Assembly (NCBI GenBank): GCA_015680685.1
Contig: MNCI01009513.1
Location: 253,278 to 317,277, forward strand
Source: Gnetum montanum
Taxonomy: Eukaryota; Streptophyta; Gnetopsida; Gnetales; Gnetaceae
Direction: 5' to 3'
Length of the DNA stretch: 64,000 nucleotides
The notes below the pieces were generated by a model. The model was given only the letters and a program-made list of their open reading frames with translations. It had not been told where the DNA came from and searched no databases. This document shows, in pieces, positions 22,380 to 33,412 of the stretch. Position 1 is the stretch's first letter, and each line of letters starts with the position of its first letter. Made by a program: the position numbers and the translations under genes.

Positions 22380-23540
22380 ATGAATAGGTGAAGAACCAAG
22401 AGAAAATGGAAAGGGTGTGACATCAAGGGGATTTGTGGATTTCCTGAAGCTACTACTATGAGTCTTATCACACTATTAAGTTGTATTACTTGAGTTCTAA
22501 TGAAAAATGTTATTATGTATTACCTTTCCATGTTAATAGAAAGACATGTTACCCATTCCTAGAGGCATTCCCTTGGTAAGGTTGATATAGTAATAACATA
22601 ATAAATATACATAATAACAAATGTATGTGTGTTCCACTAGAAAGACATGTTATTCATGCTTGAAGGTAGGCAACTTCTCAAAAATTTCAAGGTTTCTTAT
22701 ACTTGCATTGATTACGAGGCTAGAAAGACATGTTACCTATGCCTAAAGGCACTCCTTTGTCCAATGGCCAAGTCTCCTTCAAAATAAACTACTTAATTAA
22801 TATGTTGCTTCCTTGTTCTTCATTACCAAGTGATGATATTTCTTAAAATTGTGATCTTCTTATGGTCATAAGTTTTGAGATGATACAATGTGATGTTATT
22901 GGTAAGTGGTATGGACTTGGTCTAAATCTTGAACAGATAGGCTAATGATCACTTTAACCATGCATTACCCATAGAATTCATTATACTTATGGTAAGACAT
23001 CTCAAGTTTCATTTTTTGCAATCCTTACTACTATCATTCCATCTCACTATTATATATAATTATAATTTGATGGTTTTGTATGAAATAATGTTATTTTCTT
23101 GTTAGGGCAATACTAACATGTATGTTTTGGAAGATAGGTATGATTTACATTTGACTCCTTGAGTACCTATGAACACTTGTAGAAATTATACAATGACATT
23201 AGGGGCAGAAGCCTGCTTTGAGGAGGATCCACTTGTATAACTCTTATTTCTCATACTTGATAACCAACTTTACATCATCTTATACCTTCTTGATACTTTA
23301 ACAATCATTATTATTTCCTTGCATATTCATGCTCAGTCATAAGCTCAGTAACTTTTGACCAAATCATCTCATAAACCTTAGTTGACTTACCTTTCCTAAA
23401 CTCCTATTTCAACATCATATTGACATCAAAATCTTACATTCTAAGCATCATCTATGATTAGCAACCCTTTCAATTATCTTAACACCTTCTAGACTACTCA
23501 TTCCATTAACTTTTTCCATTAAATTTTGCAAAAATTTTAA
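22380..23540 (+). mobile_element. Decayed gypsy 3' noncoding region
   Basis: Landmarks of element A's 3' region reappear in order: GGGTGTGACATCAAGGGGATT (about 22415), three copies of the AGAAAGACATGTTA-CCATGCCTAAAGG block (about 22539, 22636, 22722; element A has one), and GAAGCCTGCTTTGAGGAGGATCCAC (about 23204). Heavily mutated, with no coding sequence. Confidence 0.6.
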
Positions 23541-23640
23541 AGGTGATATTGTAGATAGGATATCACAAGGTCTACGATATCACATCAATGATGTCACATC
23601 TATAATATTGCCCTTATAAAAATCTATATATGTGTGCATA
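23540..23640 (+). mobile_element. U3-like palindrome cluster, LTR relic
   Basis: GATATTGTAGATAGGATATC, CGATATCACATC and GATGTCACATC, followed by CTTATAAAAATC, repeat the GATATC-then-TATA plan of the family LTRs. The rest of an LTR is not recognisable downstream. Confidence 0.4.
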
Positions 23641-24221
23641 TCATTAAAAAAAAATTTATTTCAATCATTTCATGCAAGGGGAGTTCATGCTATTTTTCTA
23701 TCAGAGAACATTTAGAGCTCCATATCTTCCTGACTACACACTTAATTTGATCCATTCTTGAATCTTTTAGCTTCTGGAGTGATCATCTTAGTCATGGGGA
23801 AGAGAAGTGCATGTAGTTCTTGTGAATTAAGCAAATTTTTCTTAATTCCTGAAAGATAGATCATGTGTAAGTATCATAAGAAATAATGAATTTTTAATCT
23901 AATCTAGGCCAATAAACTTGATATTTCTTCCCAATCAATCATTCAAATAGTTTTTAAATAATAAATCAAAGATAGTGATGGGTCATAATTCTAAAATTAT
24001 TTCTAATCAATTAAAAAATTATTTAATCATTTAATTAGAGGATTTTTTTGAATGAGGATTATTTCTAAATTGACTTATTTTCTACAATTTGCAATTCAAA
24101 TTAAAAATAAGATTAATTATGTATAATGTTTTTGATCCAAACCCAAAATTTGACGAAGGGTTATGAACTGTTAGAAATATTTTTGGAATTTTTAAGTAAT
24201 TTTGAATTTTTGTATGATTAA

Positions 24222-26553
24222 AGATGCCACCAAAAAGAATACTTAAAGTTAGAGGACCATTACAACCAATAAAGGATAGGCATATAGGAAGAGGACAAGC
24301 ACAAGACGTAGAATAAACACCTCCTATAGAGCAAGAGGCATAGTCATATTAAATTCATTAGCCTACACCTACAATAGGGTAGTTTGTGTAGGCAAAAGTT
24401 GATGTGCCACCAGCTCTAGAACAAGCACAATGCCTCACATTTTGCAATGAGTGTCTATATGCTATTTAGAAAATCTCCACCATGTTCATTATGATAGTGG
24501 GACTCAATTTTGAGCCATTTATGGAGTTCACACCTATAGAGGTTGATGACAACCTCAAGCATCATCACTCTAGCCCCTCATATCAAGCAATGGTGATGAT
24601 ATTTGGGGGGAAGTCCATTAATTTTGGCAAAATAAATAAGATGATTCAAATTTAAAGATTAAGGGAGTAACATTGTCATATTCAGTTGAAGTAATCACCA
24701 AGGCACTAAACATACCAAATATTGAAGCAAAGATTGCTCAAACCTTCACATAATTTGACATAGATGCAAGAAAATTATGATTGCAGAGGGCATATGAGAC
24801 CATAGAAAAGAAGTATAATGGATTATCCACTACAGAAAAAATTTACTTCAAGATTAGAACATATCATGTTTTTCTAAGAGACTTAACAGAATTTCTACCT
24901 ATATTGCCAGAGGAAGTGCTACCTTAATGGGAAAATTCCAAGTTAGCTTGTAGTATCCATAGGACCACCAATGGTCAAATATATTTGTAGGCAAAAGAGG
25001 ATGATGATTGGGCACAACAGATCTCTAGGAACACTGCATCATTTCAAGTGATGTTAGAAACTAGTGAAGGAGCTTCTATAGTGATGATGCAACAAGATTA
25101 ATAGAGATTATAACTAATCATATCAAAGAGTCATTTAATGTTTCCATTATGCCAACAATAGATATTTTTGGAGCCAAGGATGTACAAACATTAGTCAAAA
25201 CTTTAGGAAAAGAAATTATGTTTCTTGTTGAACATGAGGATACATTGGAAAGACTACTATAAGTAGGATAAGTTGTGTAGAACCTTTTTGATATCCCCAA
25301 TGATATCATTATAGTATAGTTATAATTAATATCTACAAAATGAAATTTGGTCATGATAGATAGAAGAATGTAACACTGAGAAAATGAAGTGCATAGGCTG
25401 CAAGAGAAACTAGTTGGATTACAAGCTAAAAGATAGGAACTTACACAACACATCATATCAGACTAGTTGGCACAATTCAAAAATGATCAAATTGATCAAC
25501 AAATAATTAAGTAGTAACAAATGGAAATGGAAAAGGAAAAATCAGTGTGGAATGCTTTAGTAGTAGATGCTCAAACATATGCCCATGCTAAGGCTATTGT
25601 TGCATTAGAAGAGGAGAACAAGAAAATTATTGCTGAAAATTTAAGGTTGATAGACATTGAAAAACAAAAAAACATATTTGAGGAATGTATCCATCAGCTA
25701 AGAAAATAATTTACCAAAGTCAACCTCGATATGAGACTAATGGATAGTGAGAATAGAATCCTATCAATGGAAGAAGTACACACAATTAGACAAAAAACAA
25801 CCATTGAAATTAGCGCATGTAAATTGAGGTTAAGAAACATGAAAGGCTTAAAGAATACTTTAGAGATAAAGTGGGCATGTACAAGTAAATTAATGAAAAA
25901 GAAATCTAGATGACAAAAAAAAAAGATCAATTCCATTATATAACAAACACCTGATTAATAACCCATCTTGGATAGTCTTGCCCTTGTTCACTAAGCAAAG
26001 TTGAAAAACAAGGACCTACAAATAGAAGATTTAACAAAATACATGGGGTTAGCAAATCTACGCTACACTAACTTGGCCATGTTGACAGGAGGTAGACCAA
26101 GAATAGAACTAGAGCAACAAGTGGTTATTATGTATTTTATGTATGAAAAAGAGTTTGTAGATAGAAAAGATGCATAACAAAAACTTCACATTGCAAAATA
26201 TGAACTTCAAGTAGTCAAATCAAGTTACCAAGACCAAATATATGTTGCAGCAAATTTGGCTAGAAGAATGACTGATTATCAAGAATGGCAAAAGATGTAA
26301 ATCCTTTGAGGTAGAAAGAACATAATTTACAAAGTGGTCCATAAAGGCCAATAAAATGTTTCCACGACTGCCATGCCCCTCAAAAGTGCCAACACTTGAA
26401 AATATTAACAAATTAGCATAGATAGTGCATGATCCCATAATTGAAGAGTAAAAGTTGAGAGCATTGCTGAATAAGTACCAATTCAAGAAGCGAGACAATA
26501 AAGGAAAAACGGCAATGGAAGAGCCCCCACCACCAAGAACATGAAGAAACAAC
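24222..26553 (+). pseudogene. Decayed ORF of unknown function before an LTR
   Basis: A coding-like stretch opens MPPKRILKVRGPLQPIKDR (24222) and continues, with stops and frame changes, to a proline-rich end (EEPPPPRT, about 26515-26545). The best preserved part, 25350-25913, is one frame broken by single stops and is rich in Glu/Lys/Leu heptads (VALEEENKKIIAENLRLIDI, 25591-25650): a coiled coil. I do not recognise the family. It lies about 200 bp upstream of a polypurine tract and LTR, the place of the extra 3' ORF (env-like) in some Athila-type elements. That placement is the only functional hint. Confidence 0.5.
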
Positions 26554-26762
26554 ATTAAATTCTATCTTGTTTTTGCTTTTATTTTTGTCTTTTTAATCAT
26601 GTGCTACGTGATTATTTTGTAACACCACTAAAAAAAGATGCAATATTTATAGTTATAGTTAATCATGGATATATGCTATGATGTCAAGTCCATGTAACCT
26701 CATAAATTTGTAATGAACTTTATCCTCCTTTTTTTTTAAACTCAAGGATAACTTTTTAGTCA

Positions 26763-26774
26763 GTTGTGGGGGTA
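26763..26774 (+). other. Polypurine tract relic
   Basis: GTTGTGGGGGTA directly precedes TGATGAAAAAC, matching element A's tract and LTR junction. Confidence 0.7.
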
Positions 26775-28411
26775 TGATGAAAAACTTTTTGTTAAGGAAA
26801 ATGATATCATATCTATGATATCATAGATGCCATTTCATAGCCTCATATACGATGTGGTGGTTCATGGTCATGCTTATAAATATGAGCCTATTGTTGTGCC
26901 AAAAATATTTTTTTGATCAACACTTAGCAAAATTCTTGTAGCTTGCTTCCATAAATGATGGGACCGTGATCTCACATACGCGATATCGCAGTGCACCACC
27001 AAATCTATAAATAAGAGGCAACTCTCCCTTGTTTCTCCATCTAAATCTAGACCTTAGCCAAACTCTTGCAGTTTTTCCATTCCATAGTTAGACTAATTTC
27101 CATGTGCCCGTAGTAGGAGTCCCAAAGTGAACTGATCTTTATTCGAGTAAATATTGTACCTGAGCACAAGTTTGTGTATGGAAATAAAGATGAACTTTTT
27201 GGATAAACCTTGCAGTGCATGGACTAAGCTAATGAGGACTTTAATTATTGTTAATTATTTAAATGCTTTATTAGTCAATTAATCTTTCTCAACCCTCAAC
27301 ACTCCTAGTTAAGTGCATTCAGTACGACTGCTTCGAGCACATGCGTTATGCTTGGTAATCCCAGTAACGAATAGCGTTTGGTAATCCCAAAAGGTTGCAT
27401 TGGTTCAGGGTGTGAATGGCAAGTGGGAACGGATACTGATGCTATGCATTAGAACTTAGTTAGTTAAAGTTAGTTACTTAGTCTCTTCACCCTTTCCCTC
27501 ATTAGCATAGGCGATAAAACATAAAAGACATAAAAATCACATACCTTAGACTTTCTTAATCATACAACCATGAAAAATACAAGTAAGTCTGGGAAGACAA
27601 CGAACGATTAACCTTAAGTGTTTCATAAGCCGTGTAGGCACTTAGTTTGCAGAGTTCAACCGGATCACACGTGTAACGCTCGTATTCGTATGGTTGAGTG
27701 TAGGGGTACCTCGCCACTCATCAATAAAGTTAGAGTTAGTTGTGAATGCTTGTAGTGTGGTGATTAACAATTGTATGACATATTTATTCAAGTGAATTGT
27801 TCCTAGAAATAATTCATGAATGGCAATAAAGATCAAGATTGTTCTTTATCATTGCAATATATCACGTCAAATAGATTTACTTTCCTATGTTATTTACTTT
27901 TGCCATATCATTTATATTTCGTAAGTCATTTAATATTCTAATGTTCATTAGTAAAGGTGGGATGAGTATGACCAGTTGAGCACAAAGTGTAATTGTTTGA
28001 TAATCTAGTTGTGATCTTGCTTGATTAACTTGGTAGTAAAGTTACCTGGTAATCCTAGTAACAATTACATAAGCCTAAGATGTGTACAAAAAATTAGGGA
28101 TGGATACTTATTATTGATAGGCTAGAGTAGTTTTATATTTCTATTACACTTAGAGATAGAATTTATAATCATTTCCATTATGTTTGCCTTTAGCACATTT
28201 AAGAGCTAACAACATCATTTTATCATATGCCTCACTAAGAGTTAAACCATATATTCTACACTTCACTAACTTTAAGTAAGAAGACAACAATCACAAACTT
28301 CTTATCAACTCACTAGTATATTCACATTGTCCATCCATTGATTACGATCTAGTCACACATCAATGCTTGTGACTTGTATGGTTGAGTGTTGGAATCCTCT
28401 GTTGCTTATCA
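26775..28411 (+). mobile_element. Decayed LTR E, split by a solo LTR
   Basis: It begins TGATGAAAAAC after the tract and ends GCTTATCA. The U3 has AATGATATCATATCTATGATATCATAG (GATATC dyads) upstream of CTTATAAATATGAGCC. After the inserted solo LTR it resumes with GGCAATAAAGATCAAGATTG and ends CTTGTATGGTTGAGTGTTGG. Net length is about 864 bp without the insertion and its target duplication. Confidence 0.7.
26956..27723 (+). mobile_element. Solo LTR of the A/B family, TSD ATAAA
   Basis: 768 bp from TGATGGGACC to CTCATCA, flanked by ATAAA on both sides (26951-26955 and 27724-27728). U3 has GCGATATCGC near 26980 and CTATAAATAAGAGG at 27005-27018. R shows AGGAGTCCCAAAGTGAACTG and GGAAATAAAGATGAAC. 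No internal region or primer site is present: the product of LTR-LTR recombination. Confidence 0.92.
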
Positions 28412-28419
28412 TCATATCT

Positions 28420-29130
28420 TCTTTGGTCTTCATTTCGGTGGCTTTCCTAGAACATTGATGTAGCAATCTTTTTTTTATAGGCTCATTATCTATTCTTCTT
28501 TGCACATGTCTAGACCATCTAAGTCACCATTGTTATAACTTATTTGAAATAAAAGCCACTCCAAGTCTTCCTTTATTGTATGTATTATGCAATTTATCTT
28601 TTTTGGTAAACATTCAATATCCATCTAAGCATTTACATTTCTGCCACACTAATTTGTTGTTCATGCCTTTTTGTACTGCCCAACATTTAGCACCATATAA
28701 GATAATAGGTCTGATTTTTGTCTTGTAAACTTTCCTCTTTAATTTTATTGGTGTTCTTTTATCACATAAAATACTACTAGCCTATTTCCATTTTGATCAT
28801 CTAGCCTCAATTCTATTCTTATATCTTTATCAATTTCACAGTTTGATTGGAGGATTGATCCTAAGTAGTGGAATTGTTTGCATCAAGAGACTTTTTGGCC
28901 TTGAATTGTCACTTATATTTTACCACTATTTATTATGTTATTAAAATTGCATTCCATATATTTTATCATAATTTTTCTCATTTTCAAACCTTTTGATTCT
29001 ACTGCATATTTTAGAAGCAATATTTTTTTGAGTTGTATCCACTAACACAATATCATTTGTGAATCTAGTTAAACATGTTAAATAATATTTAGCGAGCTCA
29101 ATCCCATTTATGTTACACCATTTTAAAATA
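28420..29130 (-). pseudogene. RTE-clade LINE, C-terminal fragment
   Basis: The minus strand reads LTRFTNDIVLVDTTQKNIAS (the FADDIVLV catalytic block, here FTND). It is followed by YDKIYGMQF, then HYLGSILQSNCEIDKDIRIE, RGKFTRQKSDLLSYMVLNVG (from K-YRT-IRPALLYGAECW) and EDLEWLLFQISYNNGDLDGL (E-L-WFGHV-RR region). The order and spacing are those of plant RTE-type LINEs. Several stops and a mutated catalytic motif make it inactive. The 5' part is missing: LARD-like DNA starts at 29313. Confidence 0.75.
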
Positions 29131-29267
29131 ATGGGAAAAGAAAAGAAAGAAAAAAAGATTAGACATAGCAACTTAATTATGTTCATGTTAAACTATATAG
29201 AAAATGCATAGTTGAGTTGGGTCATGAGTAGTTAAATTTTCCATGAAGAATACAATTAACATCTCAA

Positions 29268-29312
29268 TCACAAAGCTTTAATAATTTCACATTTCAACAA
29301 AGAGATATTATA
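29268..29312. repeat. 45-bp host repeat, first copy
   Basis: Identical to 36105-36149. The LARD-like insertion begins exactly at its end. The second copy continues into ATTAGATTATGG; the first is resumed after the insertion as GGTTAGATCCTGG (36092). Confidence 0.8.
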
Positions 29313-30246
29313 TGTAACAACGTTGCCCCGATGTTGTTCGGCACCCCAAGGAATTCACGAAGATCCAATGGATCTAGGGCAGAAGACCTAGGGAATACGC
29401 CTCAAGGAAGCAAGCATCTCATGAGTGAGTGCAAGCAGAAGCACAGCTTCTTAACATACATAACCACACACCTCATGGAGGGTAACCAACTCCAAAACGA
29501 GGACCAAGCAAACAAGCACACACACAACCTTGTAGATAACATTTGCAGCTATGAGGGAAGGTTCCTGACCCCCAGATCCCTCACGATCTGGTACAAGGTG
29601 TGGCCTAGCACCGCACCAAAACTATCCAGTCTTGGCTGCCTACATATCTATGACCATCGTAGAATTAAGTCATGTAGTTCTCCACGGAGAAGAGGGAAAT
29701 GAAGAGGACTTAGAAGAGAGTTGTAACAAGAGGGTGTCCTATTGCTAGCTTGGTACCACCAAGCTGGGGTGGGTTTTCTAACACTTGAGAGTCACCCGAG
29801 GGTGCCTCAAAGTGTTCCATGGCCCCTGAACCATAAGGAGAGCCCAAGAGAACCACCACTCTGGGACATCTCTCACAATCCTCCCCCACACAAAGAAGCA
29901 GCGTCCTTGGAGCGGAGCCTAGGATAGCTTCGAGTGTACACTTCTAAATGGGTTTGGAACTTTGTCAACTCCAGGGATTTGTCAACTCCTTAAATGCCAG
30001 GCTTGAAGGAAGGTACCAACCCTAACACCTAATACGTCCTTCCATCCAATGCCTTGCATGAAATGCAAGTGCAATTGGAGGAAGCCCAAAGACTTCCCTT
30101 CTCTATACGAGTGGGAGAGTCCAACCCAAAGGGCCAACGTCTCTAAGGCATCCCCTAGATCCATCCCTTCTAAGGGTCTAGAGAGATCCATTGGATCTTC
30201 GTGAATTCCTTGGGATGCCGGACAATGTCGGGGCAATGTTGTTACA
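29313..30246 (+). repeat. 5' LTR with 63-bp terminal inverted repeats
   Basis: It runs from TGTAACA to TGTTACA. The first 63 bp (29313-29375) and last 63 bp (30184-30246) are inverted repeats with 5 mismatches, far longer than the few bases usual at LTR ends. The immediate primer site (30249) argues for an LTR rather than a TIR DNA transposon. The 9 bp on each side, GATATTATA and GATGGTATC, agree at only 6 positions. Confidence 0.65.
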
Positions 30247-30248
30247 GA

Positions 30249-30260
30249 TGGTATCAGGGC
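30249..30260 (+). other. Primer-binding site, tRNA-iMet type
   Basis: TGGTATCAGGGC begins 2 bp after the LTR and differs by one base from the plant initiator-Met consensus TGGTATCAGAGC. Confidence 0.8.
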
Positions 30261-32324
30261 ATTTTTGAAATTGTGTTGGGATATGGTTGTGCTCTTTGGT
30301 TGTGTTACTCCATTGAGCTTGTTTGGTTAATGGTCCCTTCGGATTGATACCTAGGTGATCTAGGATCATATCCTTATGTATTTTTGAAGAGTTTCCTAAT
30401 GGCAATGTTCTACGCTCTTCATGAGGGGATAGATGATAAGTTGTGAGCAACAGATGTATGTTGCTCTCCGTGGGGATATAAACGGTTGTGTTGTGGTGAT
30501 GTCCTCCACTTGTTTACTTGTGGTTGGACTAGTTATAATTGTATGCGATATGGTTGAGAGGAGTTCTATTGGCAACTCAGGAATTTTGTTGCTCAAGGAG
30601 CTCTCATCTCACATCTCTAGTGATTCATCTGGGATGAATCAGACCCAGTCTCCGCTTCAGTTTCCACCCAGATGACATGTTTCGAGATGACATTTGTTGA
30701 ATCATGCAGGATATGATATCCTTGGCACTCCCACTCACCCTAGATACAGTGAGTATGGAAAAATACAAATTGGGACAAGATAGTTCCCAAGTACCTTAGG
30801 ATGGAGGTCCTTCAGACATGTGCTCTTGGTGAGCCTTGTTCTGGGTGGACTAAGACCGTTGTCAGTGGACTTTGTACGTTCGTGCTTGTGATTGTATGTT
30901 TGTCTATTTGTGTATGCGTGTCTTCTTGGTTGCGCTTTCAAATTTTGCATGTGTGTTATCTTGGTTGTTTCTAGCATTCGTAACACAAGGCTTAATTTTT
31001 TACGCGATATGATGACTTATTGTTGGGAATGTTGAGGATGCAGTGGTTTTTTGTGTCATCCCAAAGCCAAATGTTTGTTGTCTTATTTGACAACTTCTTG
31101 TGCATGAGGCATGATTGCCCTTATTGTTGATCCTTGCAAGTTGTGCTCCTTTGTTGAGCTAGTGGTGTTGCCCTTGGGCTCGTGGCATCACTATTTTGAT
31201 TGGTGACATTTCTTGGTCACTTTGATTTGAAGACTATTGGTGTGGGTCATCCTACTGTTGGTTCTTGTTGAGACCGCACCTCTTTTGATGAGAGTCTTCT
31301 TATCAACGCATCCTTCGTGATGTTGCTCGTTGTTGCGAGAATTGGTTTGATGTAGATTTGTTGTTGGATAGATCTTGGTCTTCCACCTTATTTTTGGGTT
31401 GAGATGATGATTGTCTGTTGTCCATGACTCATACGATTGTGTTGAGATTTTGGTCCTAGTTGAGGCTAGTATTAGTTGCTGGGAATGATTGTTGTGTATG
31501 AATCTTGAAATTCTGACAATGTGCTATCTCTCTCTTGGTGTGCCTCATGATGAAATTGTTTGTTCGAGTGGGGATGTAATTCATCCATCAAAGTTTTTCA
31601 TGATTGATCTCTATGCATGTTGCTGAGGTCTTGATTTTTATGATGTGCAAGAGTGATATGACCTTGTTATATGATCATGCTTGATAGTTGTGTATGAGGC
31701 TAATGTGCTGAACGTGTTCCTGCTAACTTCTATGTTTTCGAGCTTTTGTCTCAGTGTTTGCAAGTAGCACAGGTACAAAGATGCAGCTAGTGGTGACCTC
31801 AGTTGATTCTGTGAGCACTATGTCTATTTGGGTTGCGGATTTATCAGTACCTTGGCTGTGATAAATCAATAGGTACATTATGATTTTTTTGCCTCTCAAT
31901 GCTGGGGGAGCACTAACAGAGGATGGTGATCTGTTTTAGACCCCACAGATATTGGGCTAGAAGATGGCATGAAATGGTATCCTTGGCCATGTCAGATACT
32001 AATGGCCCAGGAGTGGCCAATGCAATGAGGTCCCACTATGGCAGGATGGTGGATACTCAGTTGGTGTGTTTCATTATTCGATCGTTTCATTCATGTCTCA
32101 AATCATTTTCGTTTGATGTTACCCGTGCAGTGGGTTCAATGCGACAGTAGATCATGTATCTTTTGAGACAGTGAAGCAATGACAGATGATCGTTTATGCT
32201 TCGTGACAGAGACAGGTTTTTCTCAAAACAACATGGTTCTTCATGGTATGCTCTTGGTGGCCTAAATCCTTTAGCCTAGGATGGGCTTGGGTAGTTTGTC
32301 CTATAGCCTTTTAGGCTTGGGTAG
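30261..32324 (+). mobile_element. Noncoding internal region of the LARD-like element
   Basis: The plus strand is markedly G+T-rich with many TTG/TGTTG words. The few open frames are under 85 codons and lack motifs. No Gag, RT, RNase H or integrase block was found on either strand. Confidence 0.55.
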
Positions 32325-32592
32325 CATTCCCAAATACCATGTATGTTCCCATATATGAATGTAATCCTATCCTTGGGTGTGTGAAATGTATCCTTGTGAT
32401 ATTCTCAATTCGATTGTATGCACTCAAAAGTGTTGGATGTATTGCCTATGTGACTTAGCATTCCCAAATACCATGTATGTTCCCATATATGAATGTAATC
32501 CTATCCTTGGGTGTGTGAAATGTATCCTTGTGATATTCTCAATTCGATTGTATGCACTCAAAAGTGTTGGATGTATTGCCTATGTGACTTAG
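32325..32592. repeat. 134-bp perfect tandem duplication
   Basis: Copies at 32325-32458 and 32459-32592 appear identical over the full unit. 134 is not a multiple of 3, so the open frame crossing it reads the unit in two frames. Confidence 0.92.
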
Positions 32593-32695
32593 TTGTCTCT
32601 TGGTTGTAGGCCTATGCCACACCCTGTGACAAGACCAAGCTTGATGTATGGTGTTTTCCCGGTGCTTATTTTGAAGCACCCTTGCTATATGTTGT

Positions 32696-32795
32696 TGATG
32701 GTACGCGATATCACGGTCCACCGCCATATCTATAAATAAGAGGCGGCACTCCCTTCATTTCCCAATCCTAGCTAGAAGTAGCGAAGCTCTGGCAG
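32696..32795 (+). mobile_element. Nested A/B-family LTR, runs into the gap
   Basis: TGATGGTACGCGATATCACGG (GATATC at 32707) then CTATAAATAAGAGG (32730-32743) and the start of R match the LTR of element B, with about 38 bp of U3 missing after TGATG. The rest lies in the N run. Confidence 0.8.
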
Positions 32796-33412
32796 NNNNN
32801 NNNNNNNNNNNNNNNNNNNNNNNNNNNNNNNNNNNNNNNNNNNNNNNNNNNNNNNNNNNNNNNNNNNNNNNNNNNNNNNNNNNNNNNNNNNNNNNNNNNN
32901 NNNNNNNNNNNNNNNNNNNNNNNNNNNNNNNNNNNNNNNNNNNNNNNNNNNNNNNNNNNNNNNNNNNNNNNNNNNNNNNNNNNNNNNNNNNNNNNNNNNN
33001 NNNNNNNNNNNNNNNNNNNNNNNNNNNNNNNNNNNNNNNNNNNNNNNNNNNNNNNNNNNNNNNNNNNNNNNNNNNNNNNNNNNNNNNNNNNNNNNNNNNN
33101 NNNNNNNNNNNNNNNNNNNNNNNNNNNNNNNNNNNNNNNNNNNNNNNNNNNNNNNNNNNNNNNNNNNNNNNNNNNNNNNNNNNNNNNNNNNNNNNNNNNN
33201 NNNNNNNNNNNNNNNNNNNNNNNNNNNNNNNNNNNNNNNNNNNNNNNNNNNNNNNNNNNNNNNNNNNNNNNNNNNNNNNNNNNNNNNNNNNNNNNNNNNN
33301 NNNNNNNNNNNNNNNNNNNNNNNNNNNNNNNNNNNNNNNNNNNNNNNNNNNNNNNNNNNNNNNNNNNNNNNNNNNNNNNNNNNNNNNNNNNNNNNNNNNN
33401 NNNNNNNNNNNN
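32796..33412. other. 617-bp assembly gap (N)
   Basis: Unsequenced. The 44 bp just before the nested LTR (from about 32652) recur with four transitions just after the gap (33413-33456), so the gap joins two related repeat copies. Confidence 0.95.

Noticed and set aside
29313-30246. MULE-type DNA transposon with 63-bp TIRs
   Set aside because: The flanking 9-mers agree at only 6 of 9 positions, and a near-perfect initiator-Met primer site lies 2 bp beyond the 3' end. Kept as the alternative in the findings.
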